64,000 bases of DNA, taken from contig JAPYMA010002482.1 in the NCBI GenBank assembly GCA_035041965.1, forward strand, positions 19,034 through 83,033. Direction: 5' to 3'. A program made the position numbers and the translations under genes. Below are positions 11,901 through 25,520 of the stretch, piece by piece. The notes beneath the pieces are model-generated. The model searched no databases. It was not told the DNA's origin and saw nothing but the letters and a program-made list of their open reading frames with translations. The DNA comes from Anisakis pegreffii. Its lineage: Eukaryota > Nematoda > Chromadorea > Rhabditida > Anisakidae. The stretch's first letter is position 1; the number at the start of each line of letters is the position of its first letter.

Positions 11901-14900
11901 AATATTCAGAAAGAGCTATTAGAACTACTTTCATCGTGTTACTGAGAAATAGAGTAAAATCGCTCGTTCCTAGTTGTGAGATAGTCTCGTACGGGCACAG
12001 GAAAACATACGGGTGTCTATTCACCTGATTTGTTTGAAACAGTCTCGTATCTAGTCTCAGGCTTTTTCTAGGACTTACTATTACCCCATTAAACGTTCAA
12101 GTGCGGAGAATATCACACCTGTATGAGATGTGTAGATCATCGATGAATAAAGCAATGTAGAGCAAGAAATCGTAATTGGTGCGAATGAACTAATTTCTGA
12201 ATTATTTTTCAAGATATCGTCTAATCCCAAACGCATGTTTCCAATGGCCACTGGCGTACACGGTCATAGCGTTAATCGCGTTCTTGACAAAAGACTGGCA
12301 ATATTATTTCATCTTCCTGAATTTAGTCACATCACCAATTATTGTTGGCTTCATGCTCTTTTATGAGAGTCCTCGATGGTTGGTCGCTTCGAATCAACTC
12401 GAAAGAGCTTGTGAGGTGAATTCTATCGAATAAAACTTCCGAAAAAGTGCACCGAAACGCCGAACTATCCTTTCAGATATGCGATCTCAGTTCTGATCAC
12501 GCAGTTTCGTTCAGCGACTGTATGTAGGCGTGCCTGTCAATATTATGTTATTTCTATGTAGAATGCATCAATCTCCAAACAAACGTTCTCATGTTATATT
12601 CCGGACGGAATGTCCGGGAAAAATTGAACTTCTCATAAATTCATGCGAGCATTTGAAGGTATTGAATGATATAGCGCATCGTCGTTGGAATAATGCGAAT
12701 ATTAAGTTGACAACAAACGATTTGAATTTAATTCCTCGAGATACGACCAACAAAAGACCGTTCTATAATGTTTATCATTTATTTTGCACCCGACGTCTTT
12801 TCAAGCAAACATTCATGCAGGTTACTCATACTTCAATCGAGCGATACTCTTGAATCCTGTTAGAAAGACTTAAGAAGCAGTTCGGAATTCTTCATTTAAA
12901 TATCAAACAACATCTCATCAATTGATCATTCGTTGTTGTACTATGGAACATGTAGAACAGCATTCATTCTCATCATTTCATTGATATTTCAGCTTTTGAG
13001 TATGTTCACTTATGGGCTGATCTCGAGCACATACTTCTTCTCGAAGAAAGGAATGCATGGTGAAAGCTTATGATTTGCGTGTCAAATCGAAATTAAGTAA
13101 ACATAGAACGTAACATTCGATGAAAGTTTCACACATTTGACCAGCAACTTATGTTAATGGATGAAGAAATTTAAGCTCGAGATAATCCGAGTTTTATTCA
13201 AAACGATCACTAAAATGGAAACTTTTTTTCGACTCTCCTTCCAAGCCGATCGATAATTCTCATCATAGACCACTATCCAAGAAACTTTTTTCGTCAAAAA
13301 ACTGCTTCCTTCAATTCGATGAGCACAAACAGTTCCATCATATTGCGTGCTCATAGTCAATGAACAGCTTGAAAATTCCGAACAAGTCTATTTCAGACAG
13401 TGCTATAATGTTCACGTTTCTACATGGCGCCTTTCGAATAGCTGTACCTCCGTTAGTCGTTTTTCTCGATTTTAAATTCTACAATTTTGGACGAAAAATG
13501 CAACTCGTTGGCTCCTTAGGTAAGCGTTCTTTTCACAATGCGATAATTTTTTTTGCTCACTTGATTGAATGCTTTAGTACTTTTTCAAGAATACTGCACA
13601 GTTCTCATGAGTATGAATGTTTTTTGAAAGCTGTTTCCACCGATTGAAGTTCATCAAAACTTACCATCTAAAACAAATTTCAGCAATCAGTACGGTGTGT
13701 TTTGCAATCATCATAGTTCTGATTCTCCTCCACGTTCCATACTATCATACTGCTGTCACAATCTGCATTGTGATCGCTTCAATGGCAAACGAGAGTGTAT
13801 TCTGGATGAACATCGTTCAAATCACATCGCAACGTTATCCCACAGTCATCAGATGTATCGCATTCGGTTGTATACACGCATTCAAGTCAGTTTCATCATC
13901 ACTGAAACTACTAATGAACAAACCAATCACATGCACCCATTCAGGCGCACTTTCCGTGAAACTGAGCCCTTTATCTCTCATCTTACGAACAGTTTTGACT
14001 CACGAAGCATATTTTACTTCCAATCACAGTCACAATGTTATGTTCCCGCAAATATTGTCAGGAAATCGTGGAAAAGTGAAAGATTACCTTTCAGGCATGT
14101 AGGGATGATAATTGGAGTATGGATCATGATCCCACTTCTTTCGATAAATCCTTTGTGGACATTTATCATCCCTGAAATTTTCATAATTGTCACGATGCTG
14201 TGCGGAATTGCGCTGCAACCTGAAACAAAGGGAAAAGTGCTGACTGATCGTTTGATTGAAAGTCATTTTGGACGGTTACAAAATGAGATTCCAAAAGCAA
14301 TAATGAGGTGAGCAGTTCGCTTGTTGCTTATCACTCCACCAGAAATGCTCTTCAAGTGATGACAAATCCCAGTGAGTAAGTAAATGCATCTTCAAAATGA
14401 TCACCAATGAATGAACAGATTTCGAAATGATACGTTCAGCACGATAAGATACGATATGATAAATGCCAGTCAGATCAATAGATTACGCTCGAATCAAGGA
14501 ATGCCTTTATCTGGGTACCTCTACAAAGAGCACGATAAACATCCTCACACTATTCCGAGCTCCATGCCAGAGCTTCAACCCGAACGATTAGCTGCAAACT
14601 TCGGTGACCAGCCAACGTCCTTTGGTAGAGCTGAGAATTACTTTTCAGTTCTATTCATTGTGTAGCAATGGCGAGAATATCAGAATTATTAAGAAATTCG
14701 ATGTGAATTTGGAGTTGAGATAGACTGATCGTTATACTTCATGTTGGTTAGAGATAGTTTTGTACTTGCGACAACAAATTTAGCGACATATCTTTTTGTA
14801 GGATAAGCGCTGGTCATCGCTTCAATCAGGTGACTGTTCGTGAACGACTGCAACAGCAGGGCAGATTTCAAGTGAGACGACTGGACGAGAGACGAGATTT

Positions 14901-15081
14901 GGAGATGAAAGATGTCGATGATATGATGACGTTAGCTCAACAACGTGCCACCAATATTGCTGATCAAGATCAACAACATACCTTATCGCAGGCGTCCGGT
15001 AGCTACGATAATACTGCAATGAACCTTATTGGAATCGCTCGGCTGGATGTGAAGAATTTAGAGAATCACGATGAAAAATGA
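8908..15081 (+). CDS. SLC22-type organic cation/carnitine transporter (MFS)
   Basis: Proposed exons: 8908-9015, 9443-9524, 10000-10250, 10771-10944, 11753-11793, 12214-12415, 12659-12820, 12993-13059, 13397-13519, 13684-13885, 14095-14307, then 14419 onward. All phases agree. In order: cytoplasmic N-terminus, TM1 (TFQIFACICILFATIEWAG), a Cys-rich extracellular loop with N-glycosylation sites and ending in WKSICDESD, TM2, the MFS motif GGHFGDHFGRKKFF, the family motif YESPRWL after TM6, then six further helices ending QPETKGK. Such proteins move organic cations, anions or carnitine across the plasma membrane; the substrate cannot be read here. The tail is ambiguous: exon 12 may read to a stop at 14665 (623 aa), or splice at 14616 to a coding-looking exon 14802-15081 (about 700 aa). 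The exon 7 acceptor (TTTGAAG) is weak; 12650 is an alternative start. Several donors are GTTNNN. Confidence 0.88.
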
Positions 15082-18000
15082 CTGGAATTATCTCTTTCAC
15101 ATTTGATCATTATTCGTGCGCATTCAAAATATTTTCCTGATACTACATTAGTAGAATGTTCCAACTTACAAAAAAATCACCCCTCCCCCCCCTTCTTGTG
15201 ATATTGATTCTCATGTTCATGTGTTTTATACCTCAACTCACTGTGAGAGTACGGGAGACCATCATTCAATCGTTAACAATCCACGTAACCACAACCATTC
15301 CCTCCTCCGGTAATCTATTCTTCTTATGACTAGCAACAGATCAGAGCGAAATAACGAAATTGATCTGCGATCAAGCAGTCACCTTGAAAACATTATCTGT
15401 CAACTGCGAGAGCATCATTTCAACAAAGAAATCAATCAGCAGCGATTTGCCACATCCTCACTTCCCTCATGTTGAAAGTTCATCCGTGTGAACCATAACT
15501 CGCCAAGTTGCTGGCAGAAACGGAGCACATGAATTCAGGAGGGATTTGATCGAAAAACTAGAAGCTGTCAAGCATGGAATGAAATATTTTGAGGTGATAC
15601 GCCAGTGAAGTGCTTTTATTTGCTAGTCATTAACCGTCACCAATTGATTTTGTAAGATAAATTTGATTCAACTTCACATTGCAGCTGAAAAACAAAAAAC
15701 TGTCAAAATTTCCAAGTCTACAACTTGTACATTCTCATGCTTCAAGATTCTACTGTTTGATTGTGTTCAATATGACAATGAATGTGTTCAATCACACTGC
15801 AAAGTTCAATAAGCCCAAAAATTTATTCTTCGAAAAATTATCAATTCAATGGGTAGATCAATCAAACAATATCATTGATCAAATACGGTACACATGAAAC
15901 ATTCACACGAAAGAAGTCATCAAAGACGGTTACAGAAATAAGGACGAAACTTTCGTTACTTTTACGAGTCGGCCACAATTCTATGAATCTGAATTATCAA
16001 CTTTCTGGAAGACAGTGGGTGCACGGCAGAGGGAGCAGCGTTTTGAACGAGGGCACTGAGTTAGAGATGGCAAATGAAAATTTTGAAACCTGATGGATCG
16101 AGTTTATCCATTGAATGCCCTCAAAAGAAAAAAATACAACTGAATGCGAGATAACTCTTTTTCGCAAATTCTTTCTAAATATCATTTCATCAACTGAATG
16201 AAGTCGAACACGAGTATTTGACTGGAAAATTGGTTCCATATTCGAAAATCACGTATTATCTAAACGCAAAACGTCAAGACCAGTTCTTTCCAAGAAAGAA
16301 AATTTTCATTTTATCGCAATTTAGGTTACTTTGCATTCTTCTCAAAACACCAAACTCTCCCTGTTTGATACAATTCAAAGATCTTCATCGAGAAACGAAC
16401 ATGAACAAATTCGACAAGTGAACGAATGCACAGCATTCACTCACAAATCACATTCAAAAATGAAACTCGTCGAAGGTCAACGTACCTCTTCACAACTCAA
16501 AACTATTACTATCCGAGAGTATATACAAATCTGAACGTAATCATCAAAACAACAACAAAATGTCAATCCACAATGGTCAACGTGATAAAATCTGCGATGA
16601 ACATTTACAAATCAAATCCGAAAAAACAACGATCAATTGCTAATCGAGGTCATTCTTTATAGGATCAGTAAAAACGGTAACATTACACCTGTGCAAATCA
16701 CACCTCATAACACATTCTCATCAAGCACGTGCTCCTCAATCACAACATTACTACTCTTTCCCTATTCGAAGAAGCTGAACACAAATGAATTACTTGAAAT
16801 GAGACGAAACTTCGATCAGAACAGAAGAATAAGTTCACAACTTTTAAAACGCGATGCACGGGGATGTGCACCTCTCGTATCTCTGAACTTCAACTCTCAC
16901 ATTTCACCACTGAAACGACAAAATCCATGCAAAACGACTACCTCTATGAATTATTGCCTAACTTCTCGATACTAATGCATATAACACAAACTATATTACA
17001 GCTCAATAATATTGAACGGAAAGGAAAATAAATCATGCAAGACTTGAATAAACTATATCCGGTAGACGACAAACAACAGCAATATAGACAATCACCAGAA
17101 GTTGAAATCTCAACGTCTAGAAAATAAATCATTGCTCAGAAACGTATGAATGAGTTAAACCATCAAAAATTAAGCTATTAATCATATCAAAAGAGCATGG
17201 CTGCATCAATCTCGAATGATGCAATCAAATGATCAGTAAAACATTTCAATATGTTAAATTATATTCGGCAAGTCGTCATTGATTATTTCATCATCAGAAA
17301 TGATTAATAAAGAGCAACTGCATAATCACTAAGTAAATAATCCTTCGAAGGAAAGAAGTAAAAAAAATTAAACGCAAAGAATACACAATATGGATACAAA
17401 CGTACATACAAATAATACAAATAAATGGATCGAACTGCATCCTGGCAGTATTAATTTTAATGAAAAACAAATTCCTCATCTCAAAAGCGATGCGTATCAA
17501 ACAATAATAAGATAAACCATAAAATCATAACATCACAGATGAATAAACTATCCGCCACCATTCCAACATTCAGGGGCATCACCACACTGCATAAAATCAA
17601 TCGGAATCCCGAAACAAAAATTCGCATCAAACGAAGTGAATCAATTATAATTCAGTGCAAAAGAGCCAGTAATTATGTCGATCTCAGATTTGCTTATTAC
17701 CAGACTTTTCTTCTCATTTGATGAATATATTATGCTGAATATGGTAATATTTTATGGGTGCCATGAAAAACGTTCGGTAGAAAAATAGAGAAATCGTTAG
17801 GAAAAACATTCGACAACAAAGCACAATAATCAAATGTCAGATTATGAGAACACAGCAAAAACATTATAGCAGCGATTCTAGCAAGATTCATGGAACTCCA
17901 GGGAAGTCGAATATTTCCGAAGAATTTGGATACTCGTGAAATATTTTAGAAAAAAAAGCAGTACATACATTTCTATGTCAAAAAACTTTGCTAATGAGGT

Positions 18001-18310
18001 TAACCTAAAAATTTGAGGAGGGATCGAACAACATGACAATACAACAGCTCAGAGGTAAGATTCTCACAGACATCATTTCATTACGAGTGTTTCTGTGGAA
18101 GGCGTTTGCTTGACTCATCTTCCACACTGCCCATCTATTAAATGAGCTCTTATCGCAAGTCCATCTGCTTTCATCCTCATCAAATTGAGCAGTGTTCATT
18201 GATCAGATCTTCTGTCGACTAATCGCCATCGTTCAGCTAAGATTCCGTAAATTCATTAATTACCCAGCACTGCTGCTGATCGCTCTCAACAACATCAATA
18301 GATGGACAAA
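15082..18310. other. Intergenic, no recognised gene
   Basis: About 3.2 kb between the transporter and the convergent GTPase gene. It is A-rich on the plus strand, with short frames (for example 15679-15897 and 16637-16975) that lack splice signals or recognisable domains. It should contain the 3' UTRs of both neighbours. A C-rich run lies near 15180-15192. Confidence 0.5.
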
Positions 18311-21300
18311 TCAATCCAGCTCATTAACGCTTTCCTCGCTGATAATATCCTCCTCGGGGAGCGCGATCACTTCACCCATTCCTTTCGTTTTACCCTGTCT
18401 AAATATCAGAGGCGTTCCAATGCGCACAAACTCCGGTCCATTGTAGAATTCAAACTGAGCCGTTACCCACTGACACGGCACTATGCACGCTGCGTCTATA
18501 TCGATTATTGTGGCCGTTTGACAAACCGATCCGATATACACTGAAAGTGATTAAGTGAACTGCTGACTTTTTGATTATCAAATCAAAACACTGATACATT
18601 TCTTCCGAAACTATCATTTGCGCACAATACGCTCATCACTGATTGGAAATTTTGTTAGGTACAACGAATGACTACAATTGCACTGTATTTTTCAAAACAA
18701 TTGCATTTCCGGTCATCCAACGTCATAAAAAACACGAAATTTTAGAAGAGTGGCTGACCAGTGGTCTGAAAGCCGACACAAATCTCAGAGGATGGATGAT
18801 ACAGCAGATAAAGACGTGCAGTGAAACGACGATACGATGGAGAGAAGTCCTTGGCGTTCATTATTACCATTCCCTAAAAACGACGGATGCTCATTCAATG
18901 AAACCCAACGAATTTTGCTCGGATAAACTTGAAATGAAGACAATCCTGCATCAAATTCTATTTGCATTCGATAAAAGTAAACAAACAAGTGAATCTTCTC
19001 ACTCGTCTTATCTCAACGTCGGCTACTTGCGATGGATTATCAAAAGTGATCGCAATAGAAGCAGCTTGTCCCGGTTTGATCGAGCGTACTGGTTGCTTAT
19101 TGCGCCGTATACTCTCCACTTTACCCACATGATATGCACCGTTACGATCCGGTCCGATTTTGATTCGATTCTCCTCGCTCAGCACACCATCGGTTAACAT
19201 TCCGCACACAATCGTTCCAATCTGCAAACAATATTCAGTGAACTAAATCCATTCCATTACGACGCAAATGATGGCATTTCAAACTTATTCAGTATAAATC
19301 GGACACTTCAAACTTCATCACAGTCTTAATGACGACCGATGAAAATATTAGTGATGATGCCAACAATAGGATTAATGGTTATTCAATAATGGCAGTAATA
19401 AAAATCGAACTGATCATCAGTAACTATAATAAGTACAGCAATCAACAGGATTACAAATATATATATAGCATAAACAGTCCACTCACACGAGGGACTCGAA
19501 AGACCTCTTCCACCGAGAAAAGTGGTGCGGCCATCGACAGTTCGTCTTGTTTCGATTTAGACAAACCATTGGGAGGAAGAACGTTTAAGAAGGACTCCAA
19601 CAGAGACATATTCGTACCGGTAACGTTTGATACTGTGAATATTGGCACAACATTTTCGGTCACCATTGTCAACGCACACCTTTAAAAACATCATCTAAGC
19701 ACTATGTTGAACCTGGATGCTGCTTAGGTTTAGTCTTATCGGAAACAAATGCATATTCCGAATGGAGACTCACTTTAAACAAGAAATAAGGATTGAATTA
19801 ATCAGGTGAAATTCATTTAATAATCTAAAGTGAACTTTTTCGACTATTCATTTCTCTACTTTCGAGAGACGACTAACAAAAAGTCTTTCCTTGATTTTCT
19901 TTCCCGAACAAAACCCTACGTCGCTCATTTCTGGTGGAATGAAAGGGGAAGCACCTACCCTACAGCATCACCAGTGCAGTGTACCCGTTGTGAGACCCGA
20001 TTCATACCCGGTCGTCTGAGTAAACCCTCGACGGTTCGTTGCATTCTAAAATAACAACGTAATCATTCGTTCAAAAAATATAATCCGATTATATATACGC
20101 CACTGAGGAAAATGCGACAAAATCACGACAACAAAAGCGATCACTACAAATGAATAAACCGTAACATCTAAAGAACTGAATTGTGTAACTGAAAAGATGA
20201 AGTAATGGCAGCTGTAAACTGAGTCTCACTCGAACAATGCCGATAGAATCTAATGCGAAAGAAACGACTGAAAAACTCGACGCATCAATGGAAAAAGATA
20301 ATAAAATAGAACTAACTTTTCGGCCGCATCAGTATTGAGCATATCGATTTTGGTGATAACGACGAAAAGTGGTATATTCAGGGCGATTGCGAATCCCAAA
20401 TGCTCCCGAGTTACAGCTGTTGGGCCAGTGAGAGCGTTCACTACCAGAGCGCAGAAATGTGGTGCATAAGCTGAAAATGAAATTTATGCAGCAAGATTCA
20501 TCAGCAACAAAAGAAAATGACTATAATAAATAATTGGACTTTCCGAACAAGTCCATTATAAATTTCTCTCACATTTCAAAAGCACTGAACAATTTGTCCA
20601 CTTCCCCATTGAATAATTATGCAGTAGTTTCATACCTTCTTCAAAAAATCTAATAGACCTTCCACTTCACGAACCTGTCAGTCCGTAGATAGTTGTTTTC
20701 AAATATCGCCTGTCACCAGCCAAATCGAGTAGGGTTATCAACTTCGTTGACTGTTCCACGATCTCCTCAAGTGAATGATCTGCATAGTTTATCAGCTGAA
20801 ACACTGATCCTTTTGAATAACTGTCACGATAATTCCAAACAATAATCAATAACAAACGCTCATCATTAGGATGATTACCATCAACAGGGAGAATGATAAC
20901 AGAACAAAGGAACACAGTCACTCACTTGACCATTCGAGTTGAAACCAACAATATCCAAACAAATTGAGGAAGTTCGACCGGTTTGCAACTCATGCAAATA
21001 ACGAAACATATTCAAGCGTGCCTGAAAAAAAAACTTATAGGTGTCATACCTCTCCATATCTCGTAAAATACCGATCTTCAATCGGTAAAAATAAAAAAAT
21101 GATATTAATATCATACCTTTCCATGACCATTATCTAGCACACCTTGTGTCAGCACTCCACACAGCGTTGATTTACCTACATCGACATCTCCCAAAAGCGC
21201 TAATCTGGAAGGCATTGAGGGTTGGAAAATGGAAGAATCCAAGTGACCGCTGAGACTGAGGATTAATCAAGCACTAAATAACTGCGTGAAGTTTAAATTT

Positions 21301-22482
21301 CTTTTCGAGTTACAAATATTTCGAGCCTTCGACTGATTGCCTTCATGCGAAAATCTGAAGAATATTCTTTCGCAAGAATAACTTCTCTAAAAGTGCATGA
21401 AATAAATGCGAGAGTAAAATGCACGAGCATAATTAGGTACCGTAAGTCGATGAACTGCTGGTTATCAGGCACTTTACGAACCAGCACCTCAAGCACACGT
21501 CGACGTGGCGTTGTGCAGTCATCGCTCTTCGGGGTCACGTCGCGTTCACTTAGCTGAAAATGAAACATAAACAAAATCTAAAACAGGTCAACGGAATCCT
21601 CGAGATCACTCCATCTACTATGAGAATGTGCATAATTAATCAAGAGAATCCCATTATAAAGAACACTACAGTATGACAAGAGAGGGATGTGGATTACACA
21701 AAAATTCCAACCGCTAACGATGCACACACTCAAAAACGCACCGTAACAATGCTGGCATTCAAGGCACTCGCCATGCAGTTCAACGTTCGCATCGATGCAT
21801 TCAGTTCGCTGTCAGTCAGACCCGTCATCGAGCCGTGATCCTCCACACCGATCTCGTAGATTGCCTCACCTTGGCCCTCACGTAATCGCCACTTCATTTG
21901 CGTTATCAAATGCTGTATACGGCTTGACGATGGATTCACTAATTTCACCTGAATCCAACGTAAAATTCATTGAGATTACACAAAAACTGACGCATTCATT
22001 AACGTTTTATCATCTATTAGTACCACGGTCACCATTTTAAGTTCAGTGCATAAAAAATTCTCCGTTATGTTCCCTGTAGTGGTTCCTTCAAAACGAATGA
22101 ACATCAAGAGCGAAGCAATCCAATATTCGTTTGTTGTTGATTGAATGACTTCATTAAATACTCGAATCAATGAGATTAGTTGTGTCGGTCGTTCAACAAC
22201 GCAAAATCTGCCTTTTCAATTCAGTTGTCAGTCAAAGACGAAAAACAAATTTTGAAATGATGAAAATGAAGGAATTGGAATCAAAACAAAACCTCAATAA
22301 GAACACCAATAAGGGTAGAATCCCCAGAACTGACCTTATATTCGATATTTCCCTCTTCAACTTCTGGCGGTAAGCAGCAGTTGTCTGTGTCAATGTTCAA
22401 CATTGCTGACTTCGTTCTCTTGCGCTTCTCGTCCGATGTTAACGACAGTTGTTCAAGTTGTTCGCCTCCTAATGACGATATT
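18311..22482 (-). CDS. GTPBP2: GTPBP2-like translational GTPase, 5' exon missing
   Basis: Twelve minus-strand exons: 22482-22335, 21948-21742, 21553-21441, 21204-21117, 21021-20926, 20795-20675, 20470-20317, 20045-19959, 19679-19487, 19221-19003, 18873-18759, 18540-18311. All join in phase to about 589 residues; vertebrate GTPBP2 is about 600. The first exon enters in phase 2, so a short upstream coding exon was not found. Visible motifs: P-loop GDVDVGKST, switch I region TGRTSSICLDIVGFNS, switch II DLAGDRRYLKTT, G4 TKID, then the EF-Tu-like beta barrels (FRVPRIGTIVCG, GMVIMNAKDF, VYIGSVCQTATI, LIFRQGKTKGMG). GTPBP1/2 act with stalled ribosomes in the cytoplasm. LTQG after the P-loop, ARLNMFRYLHE and the FQTTVYIGSVCQTA segment favour GTPBP2 over GTPBP1. 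Oddity: Asp replaces the switch II His. Confidence 0.92.
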
Positions 22483-25322
22483 CTGAAACAGATGAAAATC
22501 TTCAATCACTCCTCGAAATTCTCAAAATAATTCGTCTACCAACGAAAATAATTTATCCACCCACAAAAACAAATCTGTAAAGATTACATATGAGAACCCC
22601 GTTGATAGTGTGAAAATAAAAACCGACTGGAAGTAAAAAACAAAAAAGCCAGTGGCCATATGAATCCAATGAAATTTGAGGGAGCTGTAAAGAGGATTCA
22701 AACGCACTCGAGCAATGTATATCGATACCAACAATTTTGTTTTGCAGCACTCGCAAAAGAAGTGAAAAAATATTTTCAGTATCCACGATTTTGATAAATA
22801 ATTAATTTAAAGAAGTAAATAAGCAAATGAGTACATCATAAGAATTCATTAATTCGTTCCTCTAAATAACATTCACACATCACTTCTGATTCAATCGATA
22901 CAACAGCAAAACAAACAGTGCAAAAATGCTTTTTTCTTTGCATTGGTGACGTTATTTTTACAATTCGTCTTCTACAATAATATCGCTTCAATCAATCTCT
23001 AATCTGCACTCTGATGCATCTTATCCGAAGATATTTGACATTTCGTATGATAATTTCATGTGATGCGATTTACTTTTCAATGATGAGAGGATTAGATCGA
23101 TATGTTCTCAACTAAAGTCCCAAGGAAAGAGATCGATTATACCGATAGATAAGTTGTTTCATAGGAAGTACATTGTAAGAATACAAAAGAATTATCATGC
23201 GCAATCATCCCGATTGGAGATATTTGATGTGTCATCAACGAGAATGAGAAAATGAAGTTCAAGTTTTTAAGAACGGAAACTTTTTAACCAATGGAAAACT
23301 GTAACAAAAATGAAACAAGCTATGTCTTTAGAAGAAAAAAAGTCGATTTTCAGCCACAGATTAAAACAGGCTGTCTAATCCAGAACAATTTCACGACATA
23401 ACTAGACGCCTGGCAAAAACCGACTCTTCGGGCTTCAATCGCGCGACGTTCCACGTTCACATTTTCACAAACCAAATCACCCATTCCGATTTTATGGACA
23501 ATTTTATGATTTGCAATAAATATACACACCATAATTGTTTTCCTATTCTTAAAGAAAAAGCGATGAATCTGCGACCATTACGAAAGAGGTCAGTCGGACT
23601 TATTTACGAACAACCAACTCGAACAATCAACAAAAAACAGACACCACTCACCGTCGTCGATCAAGTGTTGTCGACTGCGATGATTCATTCGCAAACTGCG
23701 ATATCATAAAATCCATGATGACTCAAGTGAATAATCAGTATCAGTAACAGTTGATATGCCCAATTAACGTCATACAATTTCATTCACCCACAATACACTT
23801 GTTAATATCTCACAATCGGTTCTATCCGATTTATGCTGAACATCAGACGGCCTTAAACGACTGAAATGATGAATCGAAAAGCGAAAAAACAATGAAATCA
23901 GCAACGATTAAACAATGAAACGTCAACAAATTCGGTTCGATGATCTGCAGCAATCACCCATAATACGAACACTGCTTACAATAATTCACGGATTTCTCAT
24001 CAGCGAATGGTGATTCAGAGAATGTATTTGCTGAGTTAATGAAACATCCTGAGACTGTTCAAATATCAAACAGCATAAATATCTTCATATTTTTCACTGG
24101 TTCAGTGAACTGCAATACGAAAATGATCTATTCTATAATATATGAAATAATGAGCTTGCTCGGAGGAAAAAGGGCATCATAAGTCAACATCTTTCAGTGC
24201 CGGCAGATCGCAAATCCAGCATATGAAGAGCACTGCTCAATTCTCAAAGGGTATCTATCCACACAAAAACCGCACCGTCAGAACAAACGTGCGAATTTCA
24301 TTCAAAAGAAAGTTCGCGATGGATCGATGCGATGTTTGATCGGTGAGGCAACCAATATTTGAAAGCGACCAGAACAGAACGAAGAGATTTTTCCAAAAAA
24401 TTGCACAGTTGAGAATTATAAACATGGATTTTACGAGATAATAATCCCCACAATGCACGCAAACCAACTTCTACGACGTCGTCGTAAAATGCGAGCTCGA
24501 ATAAACTCGTTTGCGTGAAACTTCAACATTAAACTAATCGAAAATAGTTTCAGTCATAATATGGTTCGTAAATTGATGATAAACGTTCTGCAAAAACAAA
24601 ATTGCCGTTTTCAGTTGGAAAGAGCGAATGAAAGCAGAACCACAGAACAAACTTCCTGTTCATTTTCTATCTGACTGAGACTACTGCTCTAAAATCCCAT
24701 CTTAAACCCTTCAATTCTTATTTCTTGCTACGTAAAGACAATATCGAAACATTTCAGTTCATTCAATGTCGTTTAGTATATAAAAACCTCAAAAATCCCT
24801 TTCATACGAGAGTAAAACAAACGATAAAACGATATTATTTGAGATTTGCACAATTGCTGATAACGATTATGCAATATTACATAAAAATTAGATGCAAATC
24901 GTACTTTCATAATATGAAAGACAATATAATAATGGCATAAAAACGCTCCAACTTCCGTTCAATTTATTCGATGCAAATGGAATTCAGCTCATTTCTTATC
25001 ATATCATTTCATACGATCCACGTGAATCGAGATCGATCACTCAACAGATAATACGTATCGCAAATAATTGCATAGAAAACAAACGTGTGTATAAAGAGTC
25101 ATCTAAACAGTCAAGGTATAAGCCAAAGCTACCCAATGCAAACAAATTACTTATTTCGCGGACTTTTAAGGACAAAAACATCTGTCAAAGACATTCACCT
25201 AGCTATTGCGGTGCAGTGAACATAAGAAAATTATGGCCGGAATGCGACAAAACCAATTCAACCATATAATTCTATTGTCTGCCATTTGAAAAGATCTATT
25301 CGCTGCAATACATAAATTTTCA

Positions 25323-25520
25323 GTGCTAGTCTCAGAGCCAGATCTTCAGACCTACATTCGTCGTAAACTTCCAACGCGAACACATACAGTAGACGAAGCA
25401 TCAAGTATTCTCTCAAAAAAGCTGCAAAACAATTCCAACTTTAGATTCGTTCGGACAAGAATCAGAAGCGTGAACTTCAGAAACCTCAAGATGAATTTCA
25501 CAAGGCGTAGTTTGAAGTAG
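25323..25520 (+). CDS. Candidate exon, unknown protein
   Basis: A 65-codon frame starts two bases after a TTTTCAG acceptor-like site (25316-25322) and ends at a stop. It contains a basic stretch (PDLQTYIRRKLPTRTHTVDE near the start, RTRIRSVNFRN later). I recognise no domain. Frames of this length also occur by chance here, so this is only a candidate for transcript checking. Confidence 0.15.
   Translation: MLVSEPDLQTYIRRKLPTRTHTVDEASSILSKKLQNNSNFRFVRTRIRSVNFRNLKMNFTRRSLK

Noticed and set aside
13886..14094. Open frame through the transporter intron (HSGALSVKLSPLSLILR region)
   Set aside because: Joining AA|gtcagt at 13885 to TTTCAG|GCATGT at 14095 gives the expected helix 11-12 sequence in phase, so this stretch is intronic.
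13697..14311. 204-codon single open frame
   Set aside because: It mixes an out-of-frame reading of transporter exon 10, an intron (13886-14094) and exon 11; the spliced transporter model explains it better.
24474..24486. ACGACGTCGTCGT short palindrome-like sequence
   Set aside because: Too short and imperfect to distinguish from chance.
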